Below, in pieces: positions 15,407-21,824 of a stretch of 21,824 nucleotides of DNA. The first letter of the stretch is position 1; each line of letters opens with the position of its first letter. A program made the position numbers and the translations under genes. The stretch spans positions 1-21,824 of the forward strand of contig CAZGRL010000060.1 of assembly GCA_964528155.1 (NCBI GenBank). The letters are read 5' to 3'. The DNA comes from G001797105 sp964528155 (GTDB lineage Bacteria; Chloroflexota; Anaerolineae; Anaerolineales; E44-bin32). The notes beneath the pieces are model-generated. The model saw only the letters and a program-made list of their open reading frames with translations, ran no database searches and was not told the DNA's origin.

Positions 15407-15718
15407 ACGCACACAGTCCACACGCATGAGGCATGGTCAGGCTTCTCAGACTCCGCAGTATAGGAGACCACTGTCCTCCTGGAGAAAGCCACTGATCACG
15501 CCTGGGCTTGCGGATGGTGATCTGTGTGAATGGGCGAACCGGTTCGTCCCGCCAAGGTGCTCGCAGGGCGATGGAGTATCGATGGGCTGATGTTTCTTCG
15601 GAGCGGATCGGCACGGTCAAGCGGTCTTTTCGCGGCCACATCGACGAGGTCTTCAGCTGGGAGATGCTGGCCGCAGGAACCGGATATCCCTGCGTGCAAA
15701 TCGAAGAGGTGATCGATC
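15407..15718. other. Non-coding gap with a palindrome before the DinB gene
   Basis: No gene is convincing here. CGAACCGGTTCG at 15535-15546 is a perfect 12-bp palindrome, flanked by GGG and TCCC as a near-continuation, and could be an operator for the DinB gene starting at 15719. A small AGGAG/CTCCT dyad occurs near 15463-15481. A short + strand frame ending at 15738 overlaps the DinB start and has no family features. Confidence 0.4.
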
Positions 15719-16261
15719 ATGACAGCCGTGCACAATGAACCGTTCGATCTTGGAGAAGCAATGCGTTTGTTGGAGGCGGCGCCGGGGACACTGCGCGCCG
15801 TGCTCGGGTCGCTGCCGGATGCGTGGCTGAACTTCCAGGAGGATCCGGAGGCATGGAGCCCTCGCAGCGTGCTGGTGCACTTCATCCACAATGAGCGCAC
15901 CAACTGGATGCCCCGCGCTCGGGTGATCCTCTCGGATGCCGAGGTCCGCACGTTTGCGCCTTTCCGTCAGATGCCGGAGGAAGGGCAGTTTGAGTCTGCA
16001 TCCGTTGACCAGCTGCTGACGCAGTTCGCCGATCTACGAAGGCAGAACCTCGCCGCTCTGGAAGGCCTCGGTCTGACGGAAGCCGACTTCGACAGAGAAG
16101 CCGAGCACCCGGTGCTGGGTACGGTCAATCTCAGGCAGCTCCTGGCCACATGGGTCGTCCACGACATGAACCACCTGCATCAGATCGCCAAGACGCTGGC
16201 CAAGCGCTACCGGGAGGCCGTCGGCCCGTGGAGGCCCAACCTGGCGATCCTGGATCTCTGA
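15719..16261 (+). CDS. DinB-like four-helix-bundle protein
   Basis: DinB/YfiT-like proteins are metal-binding four-helix bundles; members include thiol-dependent transferases such as bacillithiol S-transferase. The 180-residue protein has candidate metal histidines in VHFIHNE (His54, His57) and HDMNHLHQI (His148, His152, His154), typical of the DinB_2 type. The DPEAWSPRSVLVHFIHNE stretch matches the usual first helix pair. The ATG at 15719 has GAAGAGGTG about 7 nt upstream; an internal ATG at 15761 is less likely. It heads a run of three small soluble proteins. Its substrate is unknown. Confidence 0.88.
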   Translation: MTAVHNEPFDLGEAMRLLEAAPGTLRAVLGSLPDAWLNFQEDPEAWSPRSVLVHFIHNERTNWMPRARVILSDAEVRTFAPFRQMPEEGQFESASVDQLLTQFADLRRQNLAALEGLGLTEADFDREAEHPVLGTVNLRQLLATWVVHDMNHLHQIAKTLAKRYREAVGPWRPNLAILDL

Positions 16262-16436
16262 CCCCGTCCGCCGGCTCGGCGAAGACGGAGCTGCAATGCA
16301 GACAGGCGCGAGGCTTGCCTGGCTCCGCTCCGACAATGAAACCATCGAGGGCAGAAGGCAAGCCGATGTGCACAGCGGCGACAGCCGTGCTCAAGTTCGA
16401 GAGTGTTCATTCGCCGAGATTCAGGAGGTTCGCCTG

Positions 16437-16889
16437 ATGGGCGCCGGGCCTGATCCTCGTCTCATCGCCATCATAGGCGAGCTGGACCGCACCTTCTCGC
16501 AAGATCGAGCTGACGAGATGGGAAGGTTCTACTCAGAGGATGCGCGCTTGATGTGGCCAGCTTTGGAAGATGTCATCGGTCGAACGAAGATCCAAGACGC
16601 CTTCCAGAGGCTCGTTGGAGCATACTCCACCATCCGGTGGGAACCGCAGCGGGAGTTCGTACTTTCGACGGATGACCGAGCCGTTGCGATAGGCCGTTTC
16701 ATCGAGATCCGGAAACGTCGCGAGGACAATCAGGTGGAGCAAGTCCATGGTCGCCTGGTGGAAGTCTGGCAATTGGAGGCGGACGGTGAGTGGCGGCTGT
16801 CCGTTCTGATGACGAGCCGCTATGCCGAGAATGCGTTGACAGGGAAGGAGGCGACGGGATCGGGAGACAATCGTGTACGCAATCGGTGA
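16437..16889 (+). CDS. SnoaL-like/NTF2-fold protein
   Basis: The 150-residue protein has the NTF2-like cone-fold pattern: an N-terminal helix (RLIAIIGELDRTFSQDRAD), FYSEDARLMWP, a GRTKIQDAFQRLV helix, and three beta-strands ending VHGRLVEVWQLEADGEWRL. This is the layout of DUF4440/SnoaL-like proteins, which may be ketosteroid-isomerase-like enzymes or ligand-binding proteins. The ATG at 16437 is chosen because AGGAGG lies about 8 nt upstream and the family begins there; an in-frame ATG at 16296 would add 47 unrelated residues. It ends 41 nt before the SRPBCC gene. No catalytic residue can be assigned and the function is unknown. Confidence 0.82.
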   Translation: MGAGPDPRLIAIIGELDRTFSQDRADEMGRFYSEDARLMWPALEDVIGRTKIQDAFQRLVGAYSTIRWEPQREFVLSTDDRAVAIGRFIEIRKRREDNQVEQVHGRLVEVWQLEADGEWRLSVLMTSRYAENALTGKEATGSGDNRVRNR

Positions 16890-16930
16890 TCTGTAAATCA
16901 TTCTGTTCTTCGCCCAAAGGAGTAGACCCG

Positions 16931-17365
16931 ATGTTCAAATTCAAGAAGAGCTACTTTATCGATCGTCCACAGCAGGAGATCTTCGACTACGCCACCAACC
17001 CCGCCAATGACACGAAATGGAGGGAGAGTGCCGTTTCCGCGGGATGGGCCTCGGAGGGTCCGGTCGGCGTGGGCTCAAAACTCCGTTCCGTTGACAAGCT
17101 CTTGGGGCGAGAGATCGAATCGGTGTCCGAGATCTCGGCCTGGGATCCGCCGAACGCGTACGGCCAGAAAGCGGCCGGCGGGCCGGTCCCGTTCGAGATG
17201 ACGATCAGGCTTGAGCCGGAAGGCAGCGGAACGCGCCTCAATGTTGAAGGCCAGGCCGAGGTCGGTGGGTTTTTCAAGATCGCTGAGGGACTGGCCGGAA
17301 AACAGCTGGAAAAGCAGCTTGACGCGGATTTCAATGGCTTGAAGCGCGTGATGGAGGTGGGCTAG
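16931..17365 (+). CDS. SRPBCC-family (polyketide cyclase/START-like) protein
   Basis: SRPBCC proteins have a deep hydrophobic ligand pocket and include polyketide cyclases and lipid-binding proteins. The 144-residue protein shows the typical start KKSYFIDRPQQEIFDYATNP, the strand VGVGSKLRSVDKLLGREIES, and a long C-terminal helix GKQLEKQLDADFNGLKRVM. The ATG at 16931 has a strong SD (AAAGGAG) 8 nt upstream. The gene follows the SnoaL-like gene closely and they probably share a transcript. The ligand is unknown. Confidence 0.88.
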   Translation: MFKFKKSYFIDRPQQEIFDYATNPANDTKWRESAVSAGWASEGPVGVGSKLRSVDKLLGREIESVSEISAWDPPNAYGQKAAGGPVPFEMTIRLEPEGSGTRLNVEGQAEVGGFFKIAEGLAGKQLEKQLDADFNGLKRVMEVG

Positions 17366-17567
17366 TTCCGGAGGCGCGGATCGGTCTCCTCCTCCGCCGG
17401 AATTGGCAGCCACGTCGTCAACCGTGGGTCTTATCGGCGAGATATTCTGGCACAGCTCTGCGGAGGTTGCGGACGCTCTGAGCAATCGGCTGACCGGCTA
17501 CCCGGTTCTCGCCCGGCTTATGCGCGATCTGCCCTGCGCTTGGCTCGCTTCAATTGCAGGCGACGAA

Positions 17568-17599
17568 TGAACCGGCCGCCGACACCGGCGGCCGGTTCA
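17568..17599. terminator. Perfect 14-bp GC hairpin (probable terminator)
   Basis: TGAACCGGCCGCCG at 17568-17581 pairs perfectly with CGGCGGCCGGTTCA at 17586-17599 around ACAC. It lies about 200 nt after the SRPBCC stop codon. There is no T tract on either side, but the stem is very stable. It is most likely a transcription barrier between the small-protein genes and EamA; a REP-like element is an alternative. Confidence 0.5.
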
Positions 17600-17617
17600 A
17601 CGCGTGCGTGATCCCGG

Positions 17618-17633
17618 CCCGGGTGCACCCGGG
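17618..17633. repeat. 16-bp perfect palindrome
   Basis: CCCGGGTGCACCCGGG is fully self-complementary. It lies 18 nt after the 14-bp hairpin, about 180 nt before the EamA start, and is followed by TTGTTG. It may be an operator or a second hairpin; the function is not readable. Confidence 0.4.
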
Positions 17634-17816
17634 TTGTTGATCTCGAGCGCGAGGAATGGAAGAGCGGCAGCCGCCCGATCAACGGGCCAGGCAACCGTAG
17701 GGCGAGGCGGCCCTCCAGGACCAGGCGCGGATGGACTCCCAGGGTGCCGCATCGCCGGTGGCGAGTTCCTCATCAAGACAAGCAGGTTGTATGGTCCTCG
17801 AAACGGAGCGGTATCG

Positions 17817-18773
17817 ATGAAAATGCAGGTTCACGCGGGCCCCGGGCTGCCGGCGCGGTCGGTCTTGGTCGTGTTCCTCTTCTTCATCCTGCTCGCAGGC
17901 GGCAGCTCCGTCGCCATCCGTATGACGTACGCCGAATTGGCGCCATTCTGGGTGTCCACCGCGCGCTTCGTCCTGGCGGCGTGCGTGTTGTGGGCGATCG
18001 TGTTCCTCAGAGGAATCCCGCTTCCGAGAGGCCGCGCCCTCCTCGGTGGCGTGCTCTTTGGAGCCCTGACCGTCGGGCTGGCATTCCTGCTGATCGCCTG
18101 GGGACTGGTGGCCACGCCCGCCAGCAGATATCAGATTCTCATGGCGACCGTACCCCTTCTGACTTTGTTCCTGTCCGCCGTGCAAGGCATCGAGGCCATC
18201 ACTCGCCGCGGAATGCTGGGTTCCCTCTTGGCGGTCGGGGGGATCGCCTTCACCGTAGGGGGAGGCTCGACGGCGGGCCTGTCGTTACCGCATATTGCAG
18301 CGATCCTCCTCGGGGCAGGTTTGATCGCCGAAGGTGGAGAGTTGATCAAGAAGTTCCCGCCGAATCCGCCGGTCCTGACGAACGCCATCGGGATGACGGT
18401 GGGTGGTTTCATCCTGGGGACGGCCTCCTTGCTCAGCGGTGAGAAGTGGACTATTCCGACTCAAACGACGACCTGGCTGGCATTCCTGTATCTCGTCATC
18501 TTCGTCACACTCGTCGCCTTCCTTCTTTACATGTTTGTTCTGGGAAAGTGGTCGGCCTCGGGGACCTCCTATGGCTTCGTAATGACGCCGCTGGTCACCG
18601 TGGTCGCCGCCTCTACCCTGGCCGGAGAGCAAATTACATCCAACTTTCTCGTTGGAGCGGTACTGGTCCTTGCTGGCGTGCTCGTCGGCGTCCTGTTGCC
18701 CACGACGACGAAGGCCGAGATCGTCGAGGAATGCAAGGATCGTTCGGGCCAGCTGCTACCGCGCTGCGTGTGA
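17817..18773 (+). CDS. EamA/DMT-superfamily transporter
   Basis: EamA (drug/metabolite transporter) proteins are ten-helix membrane exporters built from two five-helix repeats. The 318-residue protein has about ten hydrophobic segments. The first repeat shows SSVAIRMTYAELAPFWVSTARF and AWGLVATPASRYQILMATVP, typical of the family. The second repeat shows VLGKWSASGTSYGFVMTPLV. The C-terminal tail is charged (TTTKAEIVEECKDR). The ATG at 17817 has GGAG 8 nt upstream; longer in-frame starts add non-membrane residues. It is convergent with the PepSY gene. The substrate is unknown, and amino acids or metabolites are usual for the family. Confidence 0.9.
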   Translation: MKMQVHAGPGLPARSVLVVFLFFILLAGGSSVAIRMTYAELAPFWVSTARFVLAACVLWAIVFLRGIPLPRGRALLGGVLFGALTVGLAFLLIAWGLVATPASRYQILMATVPLLTLFLSAVQGIEAITRRGMLGSLLAVGGIAFTVGGGSTAGLSLPHIAAILLGAGLIAEGGELIKKFPPNPPVLTNAIGMTVGGFILGTASLLSGEKWTIPTQTTTWLAFLYLVIFVTLVAFLLYMFVLGKWSASGTSYGFVMTPLVTVVAASTLAGEQITSNFLVGAVLVLAGVLVGVLLPTTTKAEIVEECKDRSGQLLPRCV

Positions 18774-18962
18774 GAGGAGTTCGACGAACAACTGCCTGCG
18801 AGCTGAGCGCCCGATATGGGATCCGGCAGAGTAGAGCGAGTCAGCGGAGCCGGGCGAGTGAAAGTGTCCCGGCCTGTGCGATTGTGTCTGCTGCTGCATC
18901 GTTGACCAAGCCCTGAGGCCGGCTCGGTTGCTCGGAGTGACAACGCCGGATGGGGAGGAGCG

Positions 18963-18999
18963 AACACCGGGGCGCCATCGACAAGGCCGCCCCGGCGTT
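18963..18999. terminator. Dyad between convergent EamA and PepSY genes (bidirectional terminator)
   Basis: CCGGGGCG at 18967-18974 pairs with CGCCCCGG at 18988-18995. After one mismatch the stem extends by three more pairs (AAC at 18963-18965, GTT at 18997-18999); the loop is 13 nt. It lies between two convergent genes, 16 nt beyond the PepSY stop on the - strand. No long T tract follows on either strand, so efficiency is uncertain. Confidence 0.5.
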
Positions 19000-19014
19000 C
19001 TGGACGAAGACGGA

Positions 19015-19587
19015 TCAGCCTTCGTTGTTTCCGCCGGCGTCGGTGTGCAGGATGGCGCCATTGCCAGCATCCACCTTGACATCCGCGCCGTTGCTCAGTT
19101 CAACGCTGTAGACCAAAGCCCCGTTTTCGTTGTCAAGCTCGGTCTTGACCACACTGGCGCCGGGGTTGGCGCTTAGCGCGGCTGACTCGGCCTCGGTCGC
19201 TGAGATGGTAGCCTGCGCCTGCAGAGCTGCAGCCTCGTCGGCTTCGCTCAGTCCATTGTTCTGATCGGGGCTGATGGCAACGCTCGCGGCATAGGTGGAA
19301 TCTTGTACGTCCGGCCCGGCCTCTGGTGTGCCGGGCGCTTCGCTGGAGGCCCCGGTTTCAAAGGCGGTCTCTGGCGCTTCGACCCCCGCTATCTCACTCG
19401 AGGAATCCGGCAATCCATCCTCAACTTGATTTCCGGATTGGATTTCTTGAACCCCTTGAGCCTGGACCGGCGGCGTAGCCGTGGGCTGAACCCCCTGGGC
19501 GACCGTCCGGTAGCTGCTGAAGCCGAGCGTCCCTGCCAGCAGGACAGTCATTGCCGAAAGTGCGATGATACGTCGATTGACCATCAT
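19015..19587 (-). CDS. Secreted or anchored PepSY-domain protein
   Basis: The 190-residue protein starts with a signal-like segment: NRR followed by the hydrophobic IIALSAMTVLLAGTLGF, with a possible cleavage site near AQG (residue 32). A low-complexity linker rich in Pro, Glu, Ala and Ser (about 33-105) follows. The C-terminal PepSY domain (about 120-185) is visible in ATEAESAALSANPGASVV, then ALVYSVELSNGADVKVDAGNG. PepSY domains are thought to inhibit or modulate peptidases or to sense extracellular conditions. The start has SD AGGAGAAAAGGTG. It lies downstream of a histidine kinase/response regulator pair on the same strand, but a terminator-like hairpin separates them. A target of that system is a reasonable inference. 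Confidence 0.87.
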   Translation of the reverse strand: MMVNRRIIALSAMTVLLAGTLGFSSYRTVAQGVQPTATPPVQAQGVQEIQSGNQVEDGLPDSSSEIAGVEAPETAFETGASSEAPGTPEAGPDVQDSTYAASVAISPDQNNGLSEADEAAALQAQATISATEAESAALSANPGASVVKTELDNENGALVYSVELSNGADVKVDAGNGAILHTDAGGNNEG

Positions 19588-19631
19588 GTTTCACCTTTTC
19601 TCCTGTGATCTTCTAACCATCGGTACAAACA

Positions 19632-19643
19632 CAGAGCACTCTG
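19632..19643. repeat. Inverted repeat upstream of the PepSY gene
   Basis: CAGAG (19632-19636) and CTCTG (19639-19643) are separated by CA, about 45 nt before the PepSY start in the 174-nt gap to the kinase gene. It could be a regulator site. No clear -35/-10 pair was found beside it. Confidence 0.25.
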
Positions 19644-19692
19644 ATGCTTCAAATTGTGGCATTCGATTCTGAGAATGAGGCAAGGATGGCCT

Positions 19693-19718
19693 GAGAAACC
19701 GGCCAGCCTTCCGGCCGA
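19693..19718 (-). terminator. Terminator of the kinase/regulator operon
   Basis: On the - strand a CGGCC(G)/(T)GGCCG stem (from + positions 19700-19705 and 19712-19717) is followed by TTTCTC. It lies about 45 nt after the histidine kinase stop, placing a transcript end before the PepSY gene. The stem is short, so strength is moderate. Confidence 0.45.
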
Positions 19719-19761
19719 CCGCGAGCGGACGGAGAGTGGTCCGCTCAGTGCTCCCCCGTCG

Positions 19762-21192
19762 TCATGCCAGGAAGCTGCCGCGCTCGTCGGGGCTCAGGGG
19801 CAACCTGACCTGGAAGGTTGAGCCGGCGCCGACCGTGCTATGGACGGTCACCTGGCCGCCGTGCAGGCGGGCGATTTCGCGGACGATGGCCAGGCCAAGC
19901 CCGACGCCTCCGGTGCGGCTCGAACGGTCCTGCTCGACGCGGTAGAAGCGTTCGAACAGATGCGGGAGATGCTCCGACGGTATCCCGGGACCGCTATCGG
20001 CGACGCTGATCAGGGCATCCTGGTGGTCTCGATGCAGGACAAGGGCAACTTCGCCTCCACTCGGAGCGTGCTTAATGGCGTTGTCGAGCAAGTCAAACAA
20101 TAACTGGATCAACAGGTCATGGTCGGCGAAGGACCAAACACCGGCCTCGATGTCAGTGGTCAGGCTGAGCCGGTTGGCGTCGATCAAAGGCTGCATCTGG
20201 ACCGCAACCGCCCCGAGCAGCTCGGTCAGGTTCGTCCGGGCGGCGCGCATGGGGATCCGTTGCCCGTCGGCCCGCGACAGGAACAGCAGGCCGTCGCTCA
20301 GTCGGATCAGGCGGTCGACCTGTCCGGCAAGCGCGGTCAGCGTCGTGCGATAATCGGAGGCTTGGCGGTCGCGCGATAGGGTCACCTCGATCTGACCTTT
20401 GAGTGCCGTCAGGGGCGTGCGGAGTTCATGGGCGGCGTCGCCGGTAAAGCGCCTCTCCCGTTCAAAGGCCGCTTGAAGCCGCTCCAGCATCTCGTCTATG
20501 GTTTTCGCCAATCGCCCTATTTCGTCCGGAGGTCCCCGATATCCGATGCGCTGGGTAAGATTGGTGGGGCTCCAGGACTGGGCGGTCCGGGTGATCTGGT
20601 CGATGGGATGTAGGGCACGATCGGCCAGGAGCACACCTCCGGCTGCGATCAAGATCAGAATCAACGGGAGACCCAGGAGCAGCTGCCGGCGCATGTCCGC
20701 CATCGTCTGATCGGCGCGGGCCAGGGATTGGGCGGATTGAAGCCAGCCGGAGATCTTGCCGGTGGGCATCGAGACTGGCTGGGTATAGACGCGCCATCGC
20801 TGCCCACCCTGGACCTGGGTGCTGAATCCGGCCGTCACGACGCGGCCTGGTGCCGGCAAATGGACGGCGCCGATCTTCTCGAGAATGGATCCGTCGGGCG
20901 CCAGCAACTGTACGACGAAGTCGTCCTGACCCAGATGGCTGGAGCCAGCGTTAAATGTGTCCGAGTTCTGGAACGACGGAAGGCCATTCTCGCTGTCGAT
21001 GCTGGTCATGGCCTGGGTCGCAGCGATCTCCAAGGTGCGGTCCATTGCCGAAGACAGACTGTCCTGAAGTCGGTAGTACTGAAACGCGGCGAATACCATG
21101 ATGGCTGCGCCCGCCAGCAGCAAGTACCACAACGTCAGCCGCACTCGGATAGGCAGGTGGAGCCGAAAACCTGACTTAGCGTCATGTCTCAT
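19762..21192 (-). CDS. Sensor histidine kinase (HAMP, HisKA, HATPase)
   Basis: This is a membrane sensor kinase of the OmpR-partner type. From the ATG at 21192 it has 476 residues: TM1 about 18-41 (LTLWYLLLAGAAIMVFAAF), an extracytoplasmic domain about 45-165, TM2 about 172-192, and a HAMP linker about 193-250. The phospho-accepting His255 is in AAHELRTPLTALKG. The ATP domain has the N box DLLDNAIKHA, G1 DSGPGIP, F box LFERFYRVEQ and G2 GGVGLGLAIV. Its start overlaps the regulator's stop by 11 nt; an in-frame GTG at 21204 is possible. The sensed signal is not readable. Confidence 0.95.
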   Translation of the reverse strand: MRHDAKSGFRLHLPIRVRLTLWYLLLAGAAIMVFAAFQYYRLQDSLSSAMDRTLEIAATQAMTSIDSENGLPSFQNSDTFNAGSSHLGQDDFVVQLLAPDGSILEKIGAVHLPAPGRVVTAGFSTQVQGGQRWRVYTQPVSMPTGKISGWLQSAQSLARADQTMADMRRQLLLGLPLILILIAAGGVLLADRALHPIDQITRTAQSWSPTNLTQRIGYRGPPDEIGRLAKTIDEMLERLQAAFERERRFTGDAAHELRTPLTALKGQIEVTLSRDRQASDYRTTLTALAGQVDRLIRLSDGLLFLSRADGQRIPMRAARTNLTELLGAVAVQMQPLIDANRLSLTTDIEAGVWSFADHDLLIQLLFDLLDNAIKHAPSGGEVALVLHRDHQDALISVADSGPGIPSEHLPHLFERFYRVEQDRSSRTGGVGLGLAIVREIARLHGGQVTVHSTVGAGSTFQVRLPLSPDERGSFLA

Positions 21193-21824
21193 TGGGATCT
21201 GCACTCATCCTGTAGCCAAAGCCCCGGACGGTCTTTATCAGCTGAGATCCGAAGCCCTGGTCAAGCTTGCGTCTCAGATAGCCGATATACACATCGATGA
21301 TGTTCGTGTCGCCTGAGTAGTGGACATCCCAGACATGTTCAAGGATTTGCGTTCTGGTGAGGACCTGGTCTGCGTGGAGCAAGAGGAATTCGAGGAGTGA
21401 ATACTCGCGCGGCGTCAGGTCGATCAGCCGACCGGATCGACGGACCAGGTGACGGACGGTATCCATTTCGAGATCGGCCAGGCGCAGAATCGGATTGGCC
21501 ATCAAGGGCGGCCTGCGTAGCAAGGCTCGCAGGCGGGCAAGGAGTTCGGCAAACTCGAACGGCTTGATCAGATAATCATCGGCGCCGGAGTCGAGTCCGC
21601 CGACGCGATCCCGGATCCCGTCGCGGGCCGTGAGAATCAGAACCGGTGTCTTCACGCCGTCGTCACGAAGCTCCCGCAAAACGTTTAGGCCGTCCATGCC
21701 GGGCAGCATCAGGTCGAGAACGATGGCATCATATTCAAGGCTGCGGGCGTATTGGCACGCCTCCAATCCATCCGCCGTGACATCGACCGAGAAACCGGCC
21801 TCGATAAGGCCCTGTTGAATGAAG
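21182..21824 (-). CDS. OmpR/PhoB-family response regulator, 5' end beyond the window
   Basis: This DNA-binding regulator pairs with the overlapping histidine kinase. The receiver domain shows the phospho-accepting Asp in AIVLDLMLPGMDGL, the threonine in VLILTARDG and the lysine in DDYLIKPFEF. The C-terminal winged helix has LTPREYSLLEFLLLHADQVLTRTQILEHVW and YLRRKL, then TVRGFGYRM. Reading continues to the window edge with FIQQGLIEAGFSVDVTADG, so only roughly the first ten to fifteen residues (with the acidic pair) are missing. The internal ATG at 21766 is not the true start. The regulated genes may include the PepSY gene. Confidence 0.95.
   Translation of the reverse strand, partial: FIQQGLIEAGFSVDVTADGLEACQYARSLEYDAIVLDLMLPGMDGLNVLRELRDDGVKTPVLILTARDGIRDRVGGLDSGADDYLIKPFEFAELLARLRALLRRPPLMANPILRLADLEMDTVRHLVRRSGRLIDLTPREYSLLEFLLLHADQVLTRTQILEHVWDVHYSGDTNIIDVYIGYLRRKLDQGFGSQLIKTVRGFGYRMSADPNET

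Larger units (their letters stand above)
17366..17816. other. Non-coding gap with two strong dyads before the EamA gene
   Basis: No gene with a start, SD and family features is visible in these 451 bases. The region holds the 14-bp hairpin at 17568-17599 and the palindrome at 17618-17633, described separately. An in-frame extension of the EamA frame up to 17604 lacks hydrophobic or conserved sequence and is treated as non-coding. Confidence 0.45.

Noticed and set aside
15508..15738. 76-codon + strand frame before the DinB gene
   Set aside because: No SD or family features; it overlaps the supported DinB start in another frame.

Overview
The window is GC-rich bacterial DNA with dense protein-coding genes, strong Shine-Dalgarno sequences and frequent GTG/TTG starts. 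The gene set fits a Chloroflexota-like, possibly thermophilic, bacterium: an archaeal-type fructose-1,6-bisphosphate aldolase/phosphatase, a BNR propeller protein coupled to a MoaD/ThiS-like protein, and several small stand-alone DinB, SnoaL-like and SRPBCC proteins. This placement is inference. No rRNA, tRNA, CRISPR array, transposase or phage gene was seen.

Region 1 (1-11548, + strand) is a sugar-uptake and catabolism cluster of eleven genes. It starts at a near-consensus sigma-70-type promoter (1-30). The order is PTS EIIA, EIIC and EIIB of the fructose family; a GH38 alpha-mannosidase; a class II (GatY/KbaY-like) aldolase; an archaeal-type FBP aldolase/phosphatase; a 1-phosphofructokinase-family kinase; an MtnX-like HAD phosphatase; a GlmS/FrlB-like SIS protein; a zinc-dependent sugar/polyol dehydrogenase; and HPr. 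A fructose-family PTS next to GH38 resembles the E. coli MngA/MngB mannosylglycerate system, so uptake and hydrolysis of a phosphorylated alpha-mannoside is the best guess. The remaining enzymes would feed the products into fructose-phosphate and triose-phosphate metabolism. HPr supplies the phosphate carrier; EI is not in the window.

Two genes in region 1, EIIC and the FBP aldolase/phosphatase, are split by apparent single-base deletions at short homopolymers. A third such site may affect the SIS protein N-terminus. Consensus sequencing error is as likely as real decay. Independently, the class II aldolase appears to have lost a zinc-ligand histidine (His180 to Arg).

Region 2 (about 11900-18800, + strand) holds miscellaneous genes: a 2H phosphoesterase (2'-5' RNA ligase family), a six-Asp-box propeller protein translationally coupled to a ubiquitin-fold protein ending in Gly-Gly, an unrecognised multi-pass membrane protein with a coiled coil, DinB, SnoaL-like and SRPBCC proteins, and an EamA transporter. 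Gaps between them carry strong hairpins and palindromes.

Region 3 (about 18960-21824, - strand) converges on region 2. It encodes an OmpR-type response regulator cut by the window end, its overlapping sensor histidine kinase, and a secreted PepSY-domain protein.
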